A stretch of 64,000 nt of DNA. Source: Paramecium pentaurelia. Lineage: Eukaryota > Ciliophora > Oligohymenophorea > Peniculida > Parameciidae. How positions within the stretch are numbered: position 1 is the first letter of the stretch; each line of letters starts with the position of its first letter. Positions 21,393-34,079 of the stretch are shown here, piece after piece. The translations under genes were made by a program, and so were the position numbers. The DNA lies in the NCBI GenBank assembly GCA_905183005.1, contig CAJJDO010000049.1:481823-545822 (forward strand), read 5' to 3'. Under the pieces are notes generated by a model. That model was not told where the DNA came from and did not search any database. It saw only the letters and a program-made list of their open reading frames with translations.

Positions 21393-24300
21393 TCATTTTT
21401 TTATGTCTAAATTGTTTACTTCTACAAATTTTTATAATGGATTTTCAGAATATCTCTAAATATTTATTTTCTCTTAAGTTTATATTTACTTTAAACGGAT
21501 ATAATAAACTTTTTATCCTTACTCTAGAATGTCAATAATTAAGGTAAAACCCATTAAAAAACAAAATAAAGAAATATGCAACCATCCATAGAACAAATAT
21601 TATTCATCATTTAATTATAAGGAATAAATTAAAAATGATCCTGTGTTGATTGATAGTATAATTTCTCTGCATAGTAATTTTGCTTATTCAAAATTAGATT
21701 TTATTGGTCTATAAAGAATCAAGTAGATTAAATAAAATAATGAGGACATTGACAGTAAAACCGATTATGCTTCAGGATATCTTATGAATTTAGTTATAAT
21801 AGAAATATAGAATACTGTTCTATAAATTTGAAATGGTTTGTAATTAGTTGCCCAAAATTCAGATTTAGTATCTTAAAAGAAATATTTCCATTTTTGTTTA
21901 TCTTTAATTTTAGATGTTGTGATGGAAAGCAATTTAAGAAGGATATGAATTAGAAATATTAAGTTCCCTAATGCAGCAATACTATTAATTATTTTAAAAG
22001 GAGAATCAAAATTGTAAATTGGAAATTATAATAATGTGCTAAACAATTATTAGTGAAGTGTTGAATAAAATAGTTAAAAAAATCCTAAAGAGAAATAATA
22101 ATTCTTAATATTTAAACACTTTAATTAGATCTTCTATTGAAATTTCAATATAAAGTGAAGAATTTTCAAATTTTCTTCATTCTTTTTATACCATATACCC
22201 AACCATGTTGACACTTTATTTGAAGAAATTAAGCAACATATAATATAAGTAAGTATAGATAAAATATAAGACAAATAACATCCTTTGGCATTTATTAAAT
22301 AAAACTAATTTAAAACATTATTTGATATAGATTGTGATGATTGAATTTTTTAATTTGGGAGAGTACTTCCGTTGAGATTTGCAATAATTTCATTAACTTT
22401 TAAACTATCTAAAATAGGTTATAAAGATATTTTTGTATAAGTTTCAAGAAACTATCTTAAATGAGGAGGAAATTTCTATTACATATATCTGATATAAGAT
22501 AAAGTTTATAATAAATCTAATAAGTTGAAAAATACAATGTAATTACCAGTCAAGAAAAGAATTCCAGCAATACTAACAGTCGAATATACCATTGCATCAT
22601 TCATTTTGATAACTTATATTACTTTTTCCTAAGTAATTTTTGATAAGACAAAAGGAGTTCCAAGAGGTATTTCTTTAAAATTAGTATTCAAATCCAAATC
22701 ATATTAATTAAGTATTGAATCTTATTGAATTTTGATTTATAAAATTGGATTAATTACAGATGAATAAAATTAAATTGAAATTTGATAATGAGGATTGGTT
22801 AATTGAGAAGTTAAGTTGTTTAATGGAACAACAGACAATCCAAATTAAGTATATGGAATGATAATAAATTCAACTATTTGTTCAAAATTAAGTTTAGATT
22901 GTAAATAAACTTCTTAAGAAAAACTTAGGTCGATAATTTTGGTTTAATTTTATTTATCAGAGAGTAACATTATAATAAAATTTGGGTGTTAGATAAAAGT
23001 ACAATAACTTAATTAATTATCTTGATTAATGCATTTATAGGAATCTTCTTCGAAACATTAAGATGAACATCCATCTCCCCCATTATTATTTCCATCATCA
23101 CAATATTCAAAATTTCTATCAAACATTCCATTACCACATAAATTAATACATTAATTATTAATAAATGCTTAATTTTAACTACACTATATATAAATATTTT
23201 CATCCACCTCTGGTTTTATTTCAATTTAAGATTATAGTGTTTTACATTGAAAAAATTGAGTATCTAAAAAGAATTATGAGTTTTAACATTATACACAATG
23301 ATTATCCTTTTCACATTTTATACATCCATAAGAGCATTAATATTCACATTGATAACAACCATCATATGGAATTTCATTTCCATCATCACATTATTCAAAA
23401 AGGGGTGTAACAACATTATCTCCACAAACTGGTAAACATTTACCATCTATATTAATTAAAGGAGATTAACAAATATCACAATTGTTAAACTTATCACAAA
23501 TCACACAGAAAGGATCACATTGATACTTGCAATTAGTACAATATGAATTTTCAAGATCATCACATTATTCGTTGGATAAGATTGCTAATTGCCCATCTCC
23601 ACAAATTTATATACATTAATATTATTGAAGTTGCCAACCCTCTTGACAAAGATAGCACTAATTATTAGAGCAAAATAAACATTCTATTTAACAACTTTTT
23701 TAGCATTTATAACACCCATCAAATTGAATTCTATTCTCATCATCACAAATTTCTTAATATAATATTATTCCATCTAAACATTTAGGAATACATTGATTTT
23801 TATGAAAATCCAATTCATATTCAATTAAACATTCCAAACATTTTCCATATTCACACTTTTTACAGTTATTATGACAAGAATATTTGCATTCATGACATCC
23901 ATCATAAACATTTTCATTACCATCATCACATTCCTCATTATAAGTAATAATTGCATCACCACAATAAGGAATACAAATGCCTATTTATTCATTAAATTCC
24001 CATCCAACCATACAACCATAACAAATACCTTTTATACAAAATCCACAACCTTAAATACAATCATAATTATTAGAAAAGCATCCATCAAAAGGATCAATAT
24101 TGTTATCAAAACATCTATCATCCAATGATCTATTTATTAGAAAAAATTAAAAATCTCTTATTCCTATAAAGGTATGTTTATAATTCTTATCCTAAATTAA
24201 TTATACTTTTATTTCTAATTTTAATTTTGTATTAAAATGTTCATATTAAAATAGATTAATTTCCTACATAGAAATATGTTTACATAAATCCATTACAAAT

Positions 24301-25224
24301 TTTACTTAAATATATTTAATTGAGGTTACAAAAACATCATCAATAAAAATATGAATGTAAGTTGATTATGAATTAAATATCAACAGTTTTACTTAAAAGC
24401 TTATTGCATGATGATAATCTAAATCAAAATATTTGATCAAATGATCACCATTAGAAACTAGATATTTAAATCCTAAATAAAAATTATTTAATTTAATTTA
24501 CCTAAACATTCATCAATTTAAATATTTGTAATATCTTGAGTTTACCATCTTTTTTCAATATCCACAAAAGAAAAGTCTAGTGAAGTAAATTAATTAAAAA
24601 ATAATTCTTAATTGAAACATCTATTATTATTACAAGAATCACATCCAATAGAACATTCTATAATTGATATTTCAAATTTTGTTATTCCCCAAAATCCTTT
24701 TTGAGCAATCATTGCTATTGTAACAGATGAACTTGAATGATCAATTGTTATAATAATAGGGAAAAATTCATAATTTCTAGTGTTTAATGTACAAAAATCA
24801 TTTGAATTAATATAATTGGTATAACTCTTTTAATGTACAATTCTGTCATCAATATAAACTAAAAATTCAGGATCAACCGAAGGCTTTTCTCTAAAAAGTT
24901 AAATCCTATATTATCACCTCAAAAATGTTAATTATAATGTTAATTGATAGTGAGGTTAAAGCTCTATAGTTTTGAAAATCAAATGATGATATTCGTATGA
25001 TAAACATTAATTTATTAACAAAATTTTGTAATCTTTGCATTATTCACTTTAGAAATACGATTTGTCTAATTCATTCCTACAATTTGAATTCCGATATGCA
25101 TACCATTCTTAAACAATATTATAATATTTTTACTATCTTAAACACTGTTAAATAAATCTTCATAAATTATTTTTGATTATGCTTGATTTAATATTTAGTA
25201 TAAGATCAAGAAATAACATGTCAT
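21393..25224 (-). CDS. Cysteine-rich DUF4215-repeat multi-pass membrane protein, 1,249 aa
   Basis: The N-terminus MTCYFLILYQILNQAQS looks like a signal peptide; an upstream ATG at 25,278 is in frame but less likely. About 350 residues of beta-rich ectodomain follow, then a cysteine-rich array with repeats of the form CGDxxxxxxExCDDGNxxxxDGCxxCxxxC (for example YCDDGNNNGGDGCSSQC). This matches the DUF4215/Myxo-disulfide repeat. A second beta-rich region leads to about seven hydrophobic segments near the C-terminus (for example STVSIAGILFLTGNYIVFF, SSLFYLIYLILY and ISLFCFLMGFTLIIDILE) and a short cytoplasmic tail. Such architecture is common in a large ciliate surface-protein family of unknown function. 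Introns at 25,108-25,133 (26 nt), 24,891-24,917 (27 nt) and 24,473-24,501 (29 nt) give exactly 1,250 codons. Confidence 0.85.
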
Positions 25225-25439
25225 AGTTAATTGATTGGCTTTATATGAAGCAATATGGGTATTTAATGCATCTAACATGATTAATTAGTTCAGAATTTGT
25301 TGAATAAGATAATAATTAAATTATAATTGTTTCTATTTATAAAAGATTTTAATAATTAGGAAATTCATAATAAATCTTAACTTTCTTATATTATTATTTA
25401 AATATAAATGCATTAAATAATTAAATAATAAAAGAAAAG

Positions 25440-26920
25440 TATATAACTAAGACTTAAAGTTATTCAAAAAATTTCAAGGTCTATTTGATGCGAATTCTGA
25501 TGGCACCATAAAATTTAGATTTCAAATTTATATTATGGGGATATTAAGTTTTTTAGTTAAACTTAGCATTTATTGAATTCCATATATTGTTACAAATTAG
25601 GTGTTCTCCCTAATATTTTCCAATATTTTTATTTTCATATGATAATTGTTAAGTTCAAAATTATTCAACAAGGAAGTCTAATTATTGTTATGTTTCTGAT
25701 TTAGTAACTTAGAATTTTATTTATTTATTTTATGATATAATTTATATAATTCCATAAATAGGAGAGGACAATAAAATTAAAAATTATATACAGCAGAGTA
25801 TCAATATAATTTTTTTATTGCTATAATTGATTATAGGAATATCCTTATAAATGTAGTATTTTATTTATTAATGATTTCCTAAGTTACCTTAAATTTTTGT
25901 TAATGATTTGTGAAAAGATATGTAATATAAAAGGAGGAATTAAATGTAAAGCATTCAAGAACTATAGAAAAATATGGAAAATAAATAGAAGGGTGTATTT
26001 ATTCCATTAATTTTAAAGATTTTAAATGGCTACTGTGCCTTTTAATCTATTTTTATGAAATCTCAAATATGAGGAAAACCTGGCATCTGAAACAATATTA
26101 CTAAGTTGGTTTTGATTATTTAATATAATACAATTATATTATTTTATATTTTAATTGAATGATTTAATGATATCAATAGTTTTAAGATGTTTTCAATGAA
26201 AATTAAATTCCAATTTTGCTTTAATCTATTCTAAGTATTTAATAATAGGTATTAATATTATAGTCTATAGATAATATCTTTTTGCCACTTTTTGGATAAT
26301 TACTTTTATATTTTTTGACAACAATTAAAAAATAATATTAAACTGAATTTGATATTTGGAAATAAAAGATGACCTAGAATTAGAATTCAAATATAAAAAA
26401 GGTTATCTGATTGCAAAACTATAGCAAATTTTATATACTTCATATATAGTCTATAAAAATATCTCTAGATTAATAAAGAGTTATAATTCATAAGAGAAAT
26501 TTAGGATTATCAATAATATTATAGAGATTATTTGATCATAAAAATATATAAACTTAATGTTTGGAATAAATTTCTTTATTGAAGAATTAACTTTTTCTTT
26601 TATGAAAGAACTAGTAGAGAATAATAATGATAGATTATCATTAATAATAAATGTAGAGAGAATGAATAGAAAATAATTAAATAATAAACTAATATAAAGA
26701 ACGACTCTTCTCAATCTAAATACTTAATGAATGATAAATATTTACATAAATTTAACTAATATATTAATCTGTATAGTCAATCTTGTCCATATTACATTTA
26801 ATTATTGTATAAAATTCTTTAGAATTCATCCAATTAAATTAATATATTGTAATGATTTCTTTGATGAATATAATTCATATATGAAATCAAATGTATTTAT
26901 ATTAAATTTATTATTTTAAC
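25440..26920 (+). pseudogene. Decayed gene, probably a membrane protein
   Basis: Coding-like segments appear in successive plus-strand frames but are broken by several TGA codons and frame changes. The clearest are FKKFQGLFDANSDGTIKFRF followed by hydrophobic sequence near 25,460-25,640, and KDDLELEFKYKKGYLIAKLQ near 26,370, which continues past one TGA (about 26,533) to 26,729. A plausible hydrophobic continuation lies at 26,731-26,919. No intact reading frame longer than about 60 codons spans the breaks. The family was not recognised. The rest of 25,225-27,317 is AT-rich without a gene. Confidence 0.5.
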
Positions 26921-27317
26921 ACCTTCCCTTAAATTACAAATTCTTAGCTAGAAGAGAAACTTATTTCTAAAATTTCGTATATTAGTAATTATTATTATCT
27001 AATTATATCCATTAATAATTTAGCATATTTTATAATAATTATCTTATATATTTTTCTTATCATTAATATAACAATATTTGCTTTAATATTTTAATTAGAG
27101 ATGTTCAAATTCATAAATTGATGTATACCCATTTAATTATGTTATATCATAAACTTTATTGTGTAATATTAAATATAAATCAGTTTTAATATTCACCTTA
27201 TTCTTAATTTAAAATAGTAGTATAAAATTTTGAATAAAAAATAATATTATCTAATTCTATTAGATATTTATTAAAAAATCAATAAAATCATACAAATTCG
27301 ATTATTAATAATAAATA

Positions 27318-29136
27318 ATGGCTCTTCAGAAAATAACTTGTTAAATACCAGAAGGATAAATATACTACTTTGAAATTGAAGTTTAGAATATTAGAAGTGA
27401 ATTGTCTAAAAGAATACACCATATACCGTATGATAACATAATTTTAGTTGATGATTAGGATAAAGTATATAGTGCATCGACTGCTTTATATTCTTAAAAA
27501 TATAATAATTTAATGAAAGAATTATCCTACACGGTTATTGATGCTTAATAACTTTATAGAGAGTATAAAGAATTGATTAAAATGAAAAGTAAGTATTATC
27601 AAGAGTTAATCGAGACTGCTAAAGAATTATCAGAAATTAAAGAAAAAGAAATATAATACAAAACTATTATATAATAATTATCTGAAAAAAATACAAGTGA
27701 AGAGGTCAATATTCTAATAACAAAATTAACAGAAATTGATAAGATAAAAGCATAAAAAGAAGTATAAATTTAAGATAAATATAATTATCCTGAATCAGAA
27801 TTAGATTAGAGGATTATTAAAAGTTTAAATTAAGAAGATATTATAATAAAATTATAAGAAGAAAATATTAAATAATAAATTAAAATTGAAGAACTACAAA
27901 TAAAATCAAATTAAGAAACAAATTAAAATTGGCAAAGTTAATGTTAATTTTTAAACACTTAATTGTAACAATATCTAAAACAACAAAAAATGGCCATTTA
28001 ATCCTATTATGATTTAGTTTCATATATAGATGATCTGGAATTTAGTATTCAAGAGTTGAGAGTGGAATTTGAATATTCAAAAAATAATGAAGAAAAATAT
28101 AAATCATAGTTAAAATTAGAAAAGAATAAATTAGATATAGCTAATGAAAAGTTGTCTTAATTTGAAATTATTGTTCTAGAAAAAGAATTTTAAATTAAAA
28201 AGTATGAAAGAGAATAAAAACTACTAGAATGTAATTCATCAAATGAAATTCAAGATGATAAAGATAAAATTACTGGTTTAATGGAGATATTAATGTAATC
28301 ACCCCATAAAATTTACGAATTTGAAAAATAATAGAATGATTAATTAAATTAGGCAGATTATGAAATTTTTGAAATAAATATGGATAATGATTTAGCAAAT
28401 GAACTTTTGAATAAAAATTAATATGTTTAATTTGAATAATGTTTAAAAGCAAATTCAAAGGGTGATATAAAATTAAGTTAAAGTATTCAACCAAATTCTG
28501 AATCTATATTTTTTAAGGGTTATTTAAGTGTTGTTAAGTAGGCAACATAAAATGAATATATAGGAAATTTCTTTTTAATAGAAGAACTTGTTTCCTAAAA
28601 TCAACCATTTAAAACTATAGATGAAGCAATTTAACTATCGAAAAATAATTTCTTTTGTTAATTATTAATGGAAAAATTTAATAAAATGTTAAATTCATCA
28701 AAAATTAAAGAAGGAGATTATCAAATTGCCAGATAGTTTGTGTTAAAAGCTAAAGGTATATTTTGAATTTATAAATATAATAGATAAAGAAGTATATTAT
28801 TATTGTGAAATGGTAAATGAAGGAGAATTTAGAAAGATAAATAGTGGAATATTCCAGCCTAAAATGAACGAAATAGATTCATATTTTAATGAATTTTCTA
28901 AATACGTCTATTAATTTTCAAATGAAAATTATATTATTACTCATCTTTAAATTTGTGGAAAAAATGTTTATGATATGATAGTCAGTACTACTAACAAAGG
29001 ATCTTTTTCAATACTAGATTAAGGAGAAAATGAAATTCGAAAGTTTTTACAAATTATTGATAATTAACCTGCCTAAATGATTAAAACCTATTGGAATGAT
29101 AATATAGAAGCCATAACTAAGGAAGAATTTAAATGA
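27318..29136 (+). CDS. Coiled-coil protein with alpha-kinase-like C-terminal domain, 596 aa
   Basis: Residues 1-60 (MALQKITCQIPEGQIYYFEI) could form a small ubiquitin-like fold. Residues 80-360 are a long coiled coil rich in Gln, Glu and Lys. The last 220 residues resemble the alpha-kinase (MHCK/EF2K) fold: FFKGYLSVVKQATQNEY, IDEAIQLSKNNFFCQLLMEKFN, YYYCEMVNEGEFRKINSG, EFSKYVYQFSNENYIITHLQ and a late SILDQGENEIRKFL. The C-terminal zinc-binding HxCN...C segment of active alpha-kinases is not seen, so activity is doubtful. One intron at 28,756-28,783 (28 nt, GTA to TAG) gives exactly 597 codons. The gene stands alone between relic-rich regions. Alpha-kinase membership is my pattern judgement and should be tested by profile search. 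Confidence 0.65.
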
Positions 29137-30652
29137 GATAATAAATATTAAAAATATTAAAATATCATGATATTACAACATTAAAATAAAGTATTATCTA
29201 GGATTTTCTTGTTTTTAGAAGATAAATTGGTGCTTAGTTTAACATTTACATTTCTCCTTCTTACGTCTCAAATATCATTAGGGATATTTGATTGTCTGTA
29301 TAACTTTAGTAATAGTTACTTCATTTATTCTATTAATTCATATAGAAATCATATTTATTATGTAAGATAAATTCTAAAATTAATATCATATCAATATGAA
29401 TGAATGAAATTTAAAGTTATTTTATTATTAAATATTGCTATATTTTAAATCTAGTTATTAATTTTCTTATCCTATTTTCAATTATGTCTTTTTTATAAAA
29501 TTTAGAACTTTGAATGTAGATTTATAATACTAAAGAATTCAAATCAAATATGTTATTTTTTCACTTATAAATGGACAACAATAATTATTTAGAAGAAATA
29601 ATAGGCTTAAATTTCTACTAAAATAATAATATTTATAATTATTTTCATTTTACATAAATTTCTTTATTATAAATATATATTTAGATCTATAATTATAACA
29701 CTTTTTAGGATCTTTAATTGAAAATGAATTTATTGTTATAAAAATTATATTTAAATGTTTTTATTTGGAAATAATGATAAACTATAAATAAAATGAAATA
29801 ATAAAACATCAATCCCCATCTAATAAATATGATCTAATGAAAAAAATGATTTAGAGAGATCAAATAAATATATAAAAAATTGTGATAATTCATAATTATC
29901 GAATGCTTATGATATTTATAAAAGACAATAAATTGAATAATGTAATGAATATAAAGAACCCACAAATTTCAATTATTTAATTCGTTTTAATAAAATAAAA
30001 AAATCTTAGGGTATCATTATATAAAATTTATATAAATCATCATAATTTAAATGATATAAAGGCTTTATTTTTCTATTTAAAATAGATAAAATGATCCTTA
30101 CAAACAATAATTTGTTTTATAAGCTAATGCAATTTTCTTTATGGATCTTATTTAGTTTAGTTCAGATGAGGTGCTTTTCTCTTCTTCTTTTTATTTTAAA
30201 TTGCTTTTCTGGCTTGAAATCTTATTAGTGAATTAAAGCAATCAATTTTTGTTTATAATAGAAATAGAAGGTTTTATTATTAAATATTTGAATTAATAAT
30301 AATTCTAACTGGATTCCTAAAATTGTTAGATTTTTTAAATATCCATCAATTAAAATATTCAACTAATTGGGTATTTACCAAAATAACAATTTTCTTTTAT
30401 TAATTAATTTTTATAATGGTTTCACATGAAAATTTAATCACACAATTCATATTAGTTTTATTAATTTTAGTTTATAGAAATTAACAAGTATGCTAACATT
30501 CAATTTTTTATCAAAAATCACTCTTATTTGTTAATTTTGAACTATGGTCCCAAAATTTGAAATCAAATTTTAATTTTGATGCTAAATTGATGATGAATGT
30601 TTAAACTACCAAAATATTGTCTTATTCATTAACATTTTGGATATGAAATCCT
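29137..30652. other. AT-rich region with small relics
   Basis: No gene. A short minus-strand piece near 30,060-30,230 has coding character (SQKSNLKQKEEEKSTSSEL) but no start or clear limits. The rest is low-complexity A+T sequence. Confidence 0.45.
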
Positions 30653-31430
30653 ATGCAATTACGTAAAGAAGTAAATCCTGGATATTAAGGTAAGTCAGGC
30701 TAGTAGGAGATCTTGAGGATAAGGTCAGAGATGTTAAGAGTATTAGACCATGAATATCATGTGAGGAGCCTGCATGTATAAAATTCTTATGACTCCATAA
30801 CATTTGAGTATATTGACTCTACCTACACCTAAGAGATATCTTTGAGGTACCAGGTAAAGAGGAATCTGCTTGATAAGCTTTATGATAGCCAAGCAAACCT
30901 TTTTCAGTAACCACAATAAAACCTTATCCTATGGATCAGGTTTTATTGTGGTTACAAGTTCATCAAAGTGAAAGTGTTTACCCCTTGGGAGAGAGTGATA
31001 GGATCTCTTTATTTCTATTCTGTTTGCTATTTCAAGTTTTGAAGGCTTTTACTATCATATTTATTTCTTTTGAACATGTTTTTCTTTTTATAAAGATCTA
31101 ATTCCTTCATCTTTTCCTTTTACTCAAACCAGAACTTAAACTTGTCAGGGGAACAGGAAATAGGAATCACTTTAGCCAGATATAGATTCATGCCTCTCAG
31201 GATTTTCTTGATTTAGATCCTACATGAATTGTAGAAAAATTTGTTGCACGAATCTTATCCAGGTCTTCAGATCCTTGTTAAAAGTTTAGAATAGGGTGGC
31301 GAAGAAGTCAGCCCAACAATTCTGTGGGTCCTTGGGCAGAAAGTGCTATCGAACATTAAAAAGTTTGATATACATTTCCTTCCATTGACAATAAAAATTT
31401 TGCTCTAAATCAATTTAGTTGAGAAAAACT
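30653..31430. pseudogene. GC-enriched island of decayed coding sequence
   Basis: This stretch is visibly richer in G and C than anything nearby. On the minus strand a frame beginning near 31,410 reads QWKEMYIKLFNVRQHFLPKD then CWADFFATLFQTFNKDLKTW and onward; after a frame change it continues FKFWFEQKEKMKELDLYKKK down to a TGA near 30,896. The plus strand also has a 129-codon frame (30,653-31,042), probably a shadow. The family is unknown. The mixture of frames suggests a pseudogene. Base composition unlike its neighbours could mean a formerly highly expressed gene or a mobile-element remnant. Confidence 0.45.
30907..30955. repeat. Perfect inverted repeat, 17-bp arms and 15-bp loop
   Basis: Arms 30,907-30,923 (GTAACCACAATAAAACC) and 30,939-30,955 are exact reverse complements, separated by 15 bp. 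It lies in the GC-enriched island. As RNA it would form a stable hairpin. It has no T-run that would mark a Pol III terminator. Confidence 0.9.
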
Positions 31431-32474
31431 AAGAAAATTAATTTACAAATAAAGGAAAAAATTTGAGATTTAACCATTTTTAATTGTTATCGAAGGAGAA
31501 TTGAAATCAACATCAATTTATTTAAAACATTTGCAATACGTATGCTTAATAATCTCACAGGTTAATGTACATCTACTCAGTCCTTTGAATATAAATGGCA
31601 TAGGTGATCAAAGATGATTTAACAAGAGCTTAATGGATTAAGTGAAAGACTGTGTTATTAAATAGATAAACTCAAAGGATCATAAAAACTTAAAACCAAC
31701 TGATTTAAGTCTCATAAAGCTTTGTTCATTAATAAATACAAAGACTATTAGTCCAAAATTCTATAATGATTATATTAAAAAAAATTGCCAAGAAAAAATT
31801 TAAAATCTCAAGAATAATTTCATTATAATTTCCTCTAACATTAATGATATAAAATAATAATTAACTTCTTTTCATTTTCTTCAAAAAAAAAAAAAAACAT
31901 ATATAAGAAATTTAATTATTTTATTAGACTATAATTCTCATTCAATTTTATTCAAATTATCAAACTTTGAAGTTTGCATGGGCTGATTAAAAAGCCTAAT
32001 ACCTATATATCCTGTTACCTAAATATAATTGACATCATTTTAAAGCAATTCTTGCAATCACAATTCTTGATTTGGTTATGTGTAATGAGGTCATTTTTTT
32101 AATAACCAATTATTTCAACGAAATAAAAATCTTAATTTATTATTTTTGTAGTTCAGTTAAATTAAATTATACTCAAAGGCTAGATGATTAATTTAATAAA
32201 ATCAAGAGTTAAGATATAGTATTGACATTATCTACTTTTTGTATTTAATTATAAAAAAAGTACAGATAAAAGACTCAATAATAGATATTACCTAAATAAA
32301 AATATAAATCAATATTCTTCTTTCTTTTTTGATTATAAGATAGTTATTTGCTCAAGGAAAAAAGTAGATTTTGCCCTTTTTTAAAATATCATAATATTTA
32401 TTATGTATAAATAGAAAGTTAACAGTTTTTGAGTTCTTATTGAAAACTGTATAATCGAAATACCTATATTAAAT
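31431..32474. other. AT-rich intergenic region with an A15 run
   Basis: No gene seen on either strand. An uninterrupted run of 15 A lies at about 31,883-31,897. It is the upstream flank of the repeat-protein gene at 32,475. Confidence 0.5.
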
Positions 32475-34039
32475 ATGAATTAATCTCTTGATCAGTTCGA
32501 AGGTACTTAAAAATTTGATGCATTAATTTGGGATTATCCAAAAAATATACCAAAAAGAATAAAGATCCAAATCACCTTAACAAAGAACTAATAAGTAACT
32601 TATAGCAGAGATGGATAAGTTTTAAGAATGTAATATTTATACTACTATTAAACTATAGTGATTAAATAAAAGACACTACTACTGACATACAATAAAATCT
32701 GACAAATTTAGAATAATTATAACATCTCGAATGGTCAGGAATATATGGAGAGAATAATTAGAAGATTGGAATTTGGAAAACAATTTGGAAGGGATAGACT
32801 TTAAATAATGTAGGTGGTTGGTACTCAGATGTTGGAAAAAAATTGGGTTTATGGAAATTATTGATTCACAATTATTGGAGGTAATATTAATTTCTTTACT
32901 TAAAAATAGTCAAGCCCAAGCATTTTAAAGTGGAGAATATTCTAATGATGAAAAAATTGGTGCATGGAAATATATATATGACAAAAAAAAGATGTATTAA
33001 TTTTAATAAGCTAATTAGTGGTGGCGGGTTATACAATTAGTTAGGGTTTAAGAATGGTAAATGGATTGAGTTAAGTGATGGATTTTCTTCCTAATCTTAA
33101 GTAATTCTTGAAGGCGAATATAAAAATGGTAAAAAGATTGGTATATGGGATATATTTTGTAGGAATGATAAGAGGAAACCATTTAAATAAATGTAAAATT
33201 ATATTTAAAAAATTTTAAAGTGGTGGTGGATCATATGATATTGATGGGATGAAAATAGGGAGATGGATTGATTTTAGTGATGAATTTTATATTGAAACTT
33301 ACGTAACATATAATGGTGAATATAAAAATGGTAAAAAAATTGGTAAATGGGATATTAAATATTCACAGCCTCATTTAAATGAGGTGCACTAAATGTAAAA
33401 ATTAAAATTATATTCATTAAAGTTTTAGTGGTGGTGGATCATATGATGAAGGATGTAAAAATGGAAATTGGATTGAGATGGATGATAAATTTAATTATTT
33501 TAGGTAATAAACTCATAACGGCGAATATAAAAATGGGAAAAAGGTTGGCAGATGGGACAATTATTAGAACTATTGTGGAAAAAACAAAAAAATGTAAGAA
33601 TATTAAATGTTATAAAATAAAATATTTTTAGTGGTGGAGGATCATATGATGAAGGATGTGGTGGGATGAAAATAGGTTAGTGGATTGTGGTTGATGATGA
33701 AAATTAGTAAATAACTCATATTGGTGAATATAAAAATGATAAGAAAATTGGTAGATGGAAAATTTTGTATTAGGATAAAAGTACATAAGATACTAAATAG
33801 ATGTAAATATGAATTATTATATAAACAAATGTTTTAGTGGTGGTGGATTATACAATGAAGAAGGTGAGGAGGAAAAAATTGGTTATTGGACTGAGTAATG
33901 TGGTGACTTTCAGAATGGTATGTTCTCTTAACAAATAACTAATAATGGTGAATATAAAAATGGTAAAAAAGTTGGTGTTTGGGTGAAAATTAATATAAAT
34001 ACGAATGAGAGACTTAAAGAAATAAATTATGATAATTGA
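32475..34039 (+). CDS. MORN/YwqK-like repeat protein with intron-bounded repeats, 448 aa
   Basis: After about 60 residues of unique sequence the protein consists of about seven related units of 45 to 55 residues. Each has the pattern SGGGSYDE...KIGxWIE....THNGEYKNGKKIGRWD. The G-x-Y/W-x-N-G-K-K-x-G-x-W motif resembles MORN and YwqK-type repeats, which form elongated beta sheets. Seven introns lie at 32,630-32,658, 32,881-32,909, 32,994-33,018, 33,193-33,220, 33,395-33,428, 33,594-33,631 and 33,803-33,837. The last five sit at the same phase and the same place, between K-M and S/GGG, so each later repeat is one exon. The total is exactly 449 codons. None of the seven intron lengths is a multiple of three. 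Function unknown; MORN proteins often bind membranes or cortical structures. Confidence 0.85.
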
Positions 34040-34079
34040 ATAATAATTGAATTTTTATTGAATAATATTATAAAGTTAG

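Noticed and set aside
21529..21831. 100-codon plus-strand frame starting MSIIKVKPIKKQ
   Set aside because: It lies antisense within the coding tail of the cysteine-rich membrane protein, which is continuous on the minus strand.
23009..24128. Several short ORFs on both strands in the 23-24 kb region
   Set aside because: They all fall inside the cysteine-rich repeat array of the minus-strand gene and arise from its repetitive codons.
30907..30955. Hairpin as a bacterial-type rho-independent terminator
   Set aside because: No T-tract follows, and the window is a eukaryotic nuclear genome.
33428..33631. 67-codon standard-code ORF
   Set aside because: It crosses two introns of the repeat-protein gene and is in the wrong frame; the spliced reading gives regular repeats.
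32475..34039. CRISPR-like repeat array
   Set aside because: The repeats are coding, 120-170 bp apart, diverged, and separated by introns rather than uniform spacers.
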